From: a virus
Virus record (IMG/VR): IMGVR_UViG_3300020810_001160
Location: 36,594-100,593 of that record
Direction: 5' to 3' (one strand)
DNA length: 64,000 nucleotides
In this document: positions 60,907 through 64,000 of the stretch, piece after piece
How positions within the stretch are numbered: position 1 is the stretch's first letter
Layout: the number at the start of each line of letters is the position of its first letter
Translations under genes and position numbers: made by a program
Notes under the pieces: generated by a model
Seen by the model: the letters and a program-made list of their open reading frames with translations, nothing else
The model's database searches: none
What the model was told of the DNA's origin: nothing

Positions 60907-61381
60907 TGCTCAACTCCGTTTTCATTTCTAATGATGTTCTAAATGGACCTTTAAAAGGATAACTTTCCAATGTTAACAATTTGGGACAATAACTTCGTAC
61001 CCATCCTTTTTCAAACTTAATTATATAGTATCCAGCACAATATAAACTTTTGGATTTTTTACTCTTGTTAAACAATGGCAGTTTCTTTTTTACATCAAAT
61101 ACCATATTGTAAGGTTTAAACTTGCTCGGATAATCATACACAGAATTATCTTCATTTTCTTTTTCTTCTTTAGGCGCACTAACTGTGGATCCCCACATCC
61201 AATCTCCGTTGAAATTCTTTTGAAGTTGCTGTTGATTATCGAAGATTCTAGTACCGTCAGAACAACTGAACATATATCTTCTGTCTTCTTGTCTACAAAT
61301 TGTGCCTACTTTTTGACCATCAGATTCCAGTATCCAGAATCTATTTGCTAGTATAGGCTTCGCAAAAAATTTAGTTGTCAT
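60884..61381 (-). CDS. Conserved phage hypothetical protein (165 aa)
   Basis: A 165-residue protein. The N-terminal part has beta strands 'RFWILESDGQKVGTICRQEDRRYMFSCSDGTRIF', a charged linker follows near 70-85, then 'SKFKPYNMVFDVKKKLPLFNKSKKSKSLYCAGYYIIKFEKGWVRSYCPKLLTLESYPFKGPF'. The second half is a conserved block in T4-like cyanophages that is often encoded just downstream of RNase H. I cannot assign a function. It overlaps the RNase H stop by four bases (ATGA). Confidence 0.65.
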   Translation of the reverse strand: MTTKFFAKPILANRFWILESDGQKVGTICRQEDRRYMFSCSDGTRIFDNQQQLQKNFNGDWMWGSTVSAPKEEKENEDNSVYDYPSKFKPYNMVFDVKKKLPLFNKSKKSKSLYCAGYYIIKFEKGWVRSYCPKLLTLESYPFKGPFRTSLEMKTELSNANKRPY

Positions 61382-62376
61382 GCCATTACCTCTTCTTTCT
61401 GTTTGTATTTCGCATTTAATGGTTCAGCATAAGTTTGCGGGTATTCAGCAATTTTTTGCATATCCCATTTAGCACAAAATTTAATTAATTTTAATCCAAC
61501 CTGTTCTATTGTTTTAGGCTTAACGGAATTGATTGTTTCTTTAATAATACTTTTAATTTCTTCTGGTTGTGCTGTTAAATCACACAGTGTTACATTTCTT
61601 TGATAGTCATCCACAACTCTATGTTCTTCACCATTATGGTCCAACCAACGTTGTAACATCATATTGTTCCAGTTATATCCTTTGGAATTTCTATCTTCAA
61701 ATGCTTCAGTTAATCCAACTTTCTTTTTGGTACCTTTGGTCCTAACACCAGGATATGCAGAAAATACATTGTCAGCAGTATCACCTCTCATACATTTTTC
61801 AAACAACAACCATTCTGGATTTGGTGCTGGCTTATCTTCGCCAGTTTTCTTATCTTTGACTCTGTTACCTTTTGCGTCAAAATAGCCTTCATGTGTTATG
61901 GTAGTTTCTGTAATACCATTGTATTGACACACATTAGGAGCAATCAATTGAGCAAAATCGCCATCTGTGCTAATAATGATGTGATTATCATTAGGATGTG
62001 CTTGTACCCAACCAGCAATTAAATCGTCTGCTTCTAATTGAGAGTGTTGCAGTGTTGTACAATTTGTTTTTGTGTCTATAAATTCTTTAAAGTTGTCAAA
62101 AGTTTCCCAAAATATTGTATCTTCTTCCACTTCTTTTTCTGTTCTAGCCTCTCTAGCCTCACTTCTGTTTCTTTTGTATGGAGTATAGAAGTCTTTACGC
62201 CAACTTCTTCCTTCCAAACAGAATACCACGTGATCTCCTTTGAAGTCTTGCCATACTTTTCTAATACTGTTGAATGTGATATGTAGAGCCATACCTACTT
62301 TAGAATCCAAATCGCTCTGTATGGCGTGTTTGGCTCTAAAAAATGTATTGGCTGTGTCTACTAATATATAATTCAT
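61378..62376 (-). CDS. rnh: T4-type RNase H (5'-3' exonuclease)
   Basis: A 332-residue FEN-1-like nuclease. 'ILVDTANTFFRA' (metal-binding Asp7), 'VVFCLEGRSWRKDFYTPYKRNRSEAR' (the family's RxxxxxxYKxxR block), 'SQLEADDLIAGWVQ' (E-A-D-D metal site) and 'IIISTDGDFAQLI' (S-x-D-x-D) give the acidic residues of the T4 RNase H/5'-3' exonuclease group; 'CMRGDTADNVFSAYPGV' is the C-terminal H3TH DNA-binding region. It removes RNA primers during phage DNA replication. Its 5' end is close to the microprotein gene; the next gene overlaps it by four bases. Confidence 0.9.
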   Translation of the reverse strand: MNYILVDTANTFFRAKHAIQSDLDSKVGMALHITFNSIRKVWQDFKGDHVVFCLEGRSWRKDFYTPYKRNRSEAREARTEKEVEEDTIFWETFDNFKEFIDTKTNCTTLQHSQLEADDLIAGWVQAHPNDNHIIISTDGDFAQLIAPNVCQYNGITETTITHEGYFDAKGNRVKDKKTGEDKPAPNPEWLLFEKCMRGDTADNVFSAYPGVRTKGTKKKVGLTEAFEDRNSKGYNWNNMMLQRWLDHNGEEHRVVDDYQRNVTLCDLTAQPEEIKSIIKETINSVKPKTIEQVGLKLIKFCAKWDMQKIAEYPQTYAEPLNAKYKQKEEVMA

Positions 62377-62379
62377 ATT

Positions 62380-62478
62380 TTATAATTTTATAAACAAGTA
62401 ATACCACAAAACAATTAGAGCTCCACCTGATCCCAGTATCATTATTATTGCGGCGATTTCTTGTAAAATTGATATCAT
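62380..62478 (-). CDS. 32-residue single-membrane-segment microprotein
   Basis: A short gene read from sequence: ATG at 62478, TAA at 62382-62380. The peptide has 'EIAAIIMILGSGGALIVLWYYLFI' character, that is one hydrophobic segment covering about residues 8-30 with a lysine near the end, typical of a small membrane protein. GGAG (62487-62490) is eight bases before the ATG, and the ATG overlaps the previous stop as TAATG, so translation is coupled. It lies between RNase H and the 126-residue gene. Function unknown; similar tiny membrane proteins occur in many T4-like phages. Confidence 0.68.
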   Translation of the reverse strand: MISILQEIAAIIMILGSGGALIVLWYYLFIKL

Positions 62479-62858
62479 TAACTGATCTCCGATTTATCCT
62501 CACTTAAATTTTTTGTATTGATATATCCAGCACCTCTTGTGGGATCCATGCCTTCTTCTTGAAGAATGTTTCTTGCTATGGTTTTAAACCAAGCATCCAC
62601 AATCTGTTCATTGCTTTCACCTTTATAACCAGCATCCAACAGTTTTTCAATGAATTCATTATTCCAATCCAGTTCAAAGAAACCATTTTTGATATTGTCT
62701 TCATTTATTTTTGTGTCCAACACAGCCACCCAAGGTTCTCCTTTTGCTGTGGCTTGTTCTTTTTCTTTCAACAGTGCTTCTAATCTTGGATTAGATTCTT
62801 CAGTTGTTGTTTCTTTCTTTTTAACAAATATGTCTTTTACTTTTTTTATTATATCCAT
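62478..62858 (-). CDS. Conserved phage hypothetical protein (126 aa)
   Basis: A 126-residue protein with a basic N-terminal helix, 'KKVKDIFVKKKETTTEE', a charged central helix 'PRLEALLKEKEQATAKGEPWVAVLDTKI' and 'NGFFELDWNNEFIEKLLDAGYKGESNEQIVDAWFKTIARNILQEE'. The latter block is conserved in T4-like cyanophages, function unknown. It ends as TAATG into the microprotein gene. The start is separated by 57 bases from queE. Confidence 0.65.
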   Translation of the reverse strand: MDIIKKVKDIFVKKKETTTEESNPRLEALLKEKEQATAKGEPWVAVLDTKINEDNIKNGFFELDWNNEFIEKLLDAGYKGESNEQIVDAWFKTIARNILQEEGMDPTRGAGYINTKNLSEDKSEIS

Positions 62859-62915
62859 TTTCTTATCTCCGATATTTCTTTTAATCTTTGTTCTTCTCTA
62901 TCCTTCATCATCTCC

Positions 62916-63815
62916 TTAGGTACCCCAGGCATTTCCGAATATGTCGACATGGAGTCTTGGAGTGTATCTCCATCCTCTTTCCATTGCGAGCTCGGCGACC
63001 TTTCTTGTGTTGAGTGTGTATGTTTCGGATCTTCCACCCAGTGGCATAATATATACGGGAACGTTGATTCCAGCGTCACGAAACTCGGCAACTGCCTTCG
63101 TAACTTCATCCACATCGGTTGCATCAGCAACCACAAATTTAAAATACATTTGACTGCGAGGAATCCCATAATAAGACCTAGCAATCTCAGGCTTGATAGC
63201 AGTGTGCCAAGGTTCACCTGATACGGAAAGTTTTGGAGAGCAACTCCAAGTGACTTCGAATCTGTTTTGTTTTCTAAGATAATCTTCAAAATCCTTGTGT
63301 AAAATCTGCGTTGTATTTGTTTCGAATGTAACATTTTTCAAGTCTCCCATTTTTGGATGTTCAAATAGATCAATATAAAATCTTTGCCAACCTAGCAAAG
63401 GTTCTCCGCCTGTTAAGATAAAGTGTACGTCTTGTCCATTAGACATTGTCCATTTTCCTTCTGGCGTTAAAGATAGTATGTGTTCCACAACTTCATCGAT
63501 AGTTCTATCTTTCATATACTTTTTAAACTCTGGATATATGCTGGCGTAAGTATCACAACCTGTGTGTATGATTGGCAAGTCTTCAAATTGTTTAACTTTG
63601 TCCAATACTCCATCATCTAAAAGTTTTTTTACTTCTGGATTGTATTTGATGCCTTGTTTTAATTTTTCTTCTCTGTCTGGATGTCTATCCAATCCAAAGT
63701 TCATGCATCTAAAATTACAACCAAAAGTTCGTAAGAATACACTGGGTACTCCTACAAATCTTCCTTCTCCTTGTACAGAGTAAAATGCTTCTGAATATCT
63801 AAGTTTTTTAGTCAT
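62916..63815 (-). CDS. queE: QueE, 7-carboxy-7-deazaguanine synthase
   Basis: A 299-residue radical-SAM QueE. 'EAFYSVQGEGRFVGVPSVFLRTFGCNFRC' is the family opening, with the QGEGxxxGxP motif and C33-x3-C37; the third cysteine of the usual CX3CX2C is replaced here by F40. C87 in 'IIHTGCDTYAS' is a candidate replacement. 'HFILTGGEPLLGWQ' is the GGEP motif, and 'YFKFVVADATDVDEV' and 'VYIMPLGGRSE' are the substrate-binding C-terminal elements. QueE makes 7-carboxy-7-deazaguanine from carboxy-tetrahydropterin, en route to preQ0. The preceding gene, folE, overlaps it by eight bases, so both steps of the pathway are coupled. In phages the product often modifies DNA guanines. Confidence 0.86.
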   Translation of the reverse strand: MTKKLRYSEAFYSVQGEGRFVGVPSVFLRTFGCNFRCMNFGLDRHPDREEKLKQGIKYNPEVKKLLDDGVLDKVKQFEDLPIIHTGCDTYASIYPEFKKYMKDRTIDEVVEHILSLTPEGKWTMSNGQDVHFILTGGEPLLGWQRFYIDLFEHPKMGDLKNVTFETNTTQILHKDFEDYLRKQNRFEVTWSCSPKLSVSGEPWHTAIKPEIARSYYGIPRSQMYFKFVVADATDVDEVTKAVAEFRDAGINVPVYIMPLGGRSETYTLNTRKVAELAMERGWRYTPRLHVDIFGNAWGT

Positions 63816-64000
63816 GACCTTTCATACTCATACAGATATCATAAAACTCTTTCTTAAGTGGTGGGTGTTTATCAAACGCACCCAACATAATAGCAGTTGT
63901 CATATCTGATTGATGTTCTTTAACTCCTCTGTGTGTCATACAGTGATGTTCTGCTTTGATCAACACAGCCACGTTTGGAGTTTTAGCATATTTCTGTAAT
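63808..64000 (-). CDS. folE: GTP cyclohydrolase I FolE (3' part only)
   Basis: A partial gene: only its 3' end is in the window, read from the minus strand and not closed at the right border. The decoded C-terminus has 'AVLIKAEHHCMTHRGVKEHQSD' style FolE sequence, with the HxCM..RGV signature of the zinc/active-site region, followed by 'MTTAIMLGAFDKHPPLKKEFYDI'. The stop TAA at 63810-63808 overlaps the queE start. FolE turns GTP to dihydroneopterin triphosphate, the first step to preQ0 and folate. Recognition is good; the 5' part must be seen to confirm it is intact. Confidence 0.82.
   Translation of the reverse strand, partial: LQKYAKTPNVAVLIKAEHHCMTHRGVKEHQSDMTTAIMLGAFDKHPPLKKEFYDICMSMKGHD

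Noticed and set aside
62849-63334. A 161-residue minus-strand frame overlapping queE
   Set aside because: It is in another frame inside queE and its extension, and has no family motif. queE is supported by QGEG, GGEP and C33/C37.
1-64000. tRNA genes, CRISPR arrays, insertion sequences or transposases
   Set aside because: Gaps between genes are nearly all under 120 bases and none shows cloverleaf, regular repeats or terminal inverted repeats. No integrase or transposase was seen.

Overview
The window is part of a T4-like marine myovirus genome. Evidence is the order of T4-type baseplate genes (gp53, a hub-like protein, gp5-like, PAAR, gp25, gp6), T4-type RNase H, the phage MoxR/VWA pair, tight packing with ATGA/TAATG overlaps, low GC (roughly one third by eye) and no large non-coding gaps. 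The gene set resembles T4-like phages of marine cyanobacteria and SAR11 (Pelagibacter). No photosynthesis gene is present here, so the host is undecided; a pelagiphage or a cyanophage both fit.

Region 1 (29-31200, all +): virion genes. Baseplate and tail-tip genes run to 9274. A giant 4883-residue structural protein (9299-23950) follows, then a small structural protein, three tail-fibre-like proteins with a shared N-terminal module (one with a tail-collar domain), and one more structural protein. AATAAATA/GATAAATA boxes, resembling T4-type late promoters, lie 18-21 bases before four of these start codons.

Region 2 (31209-54652, mixed strands): a dense enzyme island of about 23 kb opened by a near-consensus sigma-70 promoter. 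It has seven radical-SAM proteins (two with an N-terminal twitch-like cysteine domain and one with an N-terminal CxxC/CPEHG domain), four glycosyltransferase-like proteins in two tandem pairs, two methyltransferase-like proteins, seven probable Fe(II)/2-oxoglutarate dioxygenases, a QueC-like PP-loop ATPase, an SGNH hydrolase, two SDR oxidoreductases, two kinase-like proteins, a possible acetyltransferase and four genes of unknown function. Strand switches at 42.2, 46.1, 49.6, 51.65 and 54.07 kb divide it into sub-operons. It looks like a biosynthetic or surface-modification pathway with many oxidative and radical steps; the substrate cannot be read from the sequence. This is the most unusual part of the window.

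Region 3 (54657-64000, all -): a further fibre-like structural gene with its own late-type box, then conserved small phage genes, a VWA/metallopeptidase-like protein and a MoxR AAA+ ATPase each behind a TTGACT-N17-TATTAT promoter, T4-type RNase H, a 32-residue membrane microprotein, and queE followed by the 3' part of folE. QueE and FolE belong to 7-deazaguanine (preQ0) synthesis, which in phages usually serves DNA-base modification. No tRNA, CRISPR array, insertion sequence or rRNA was seen.
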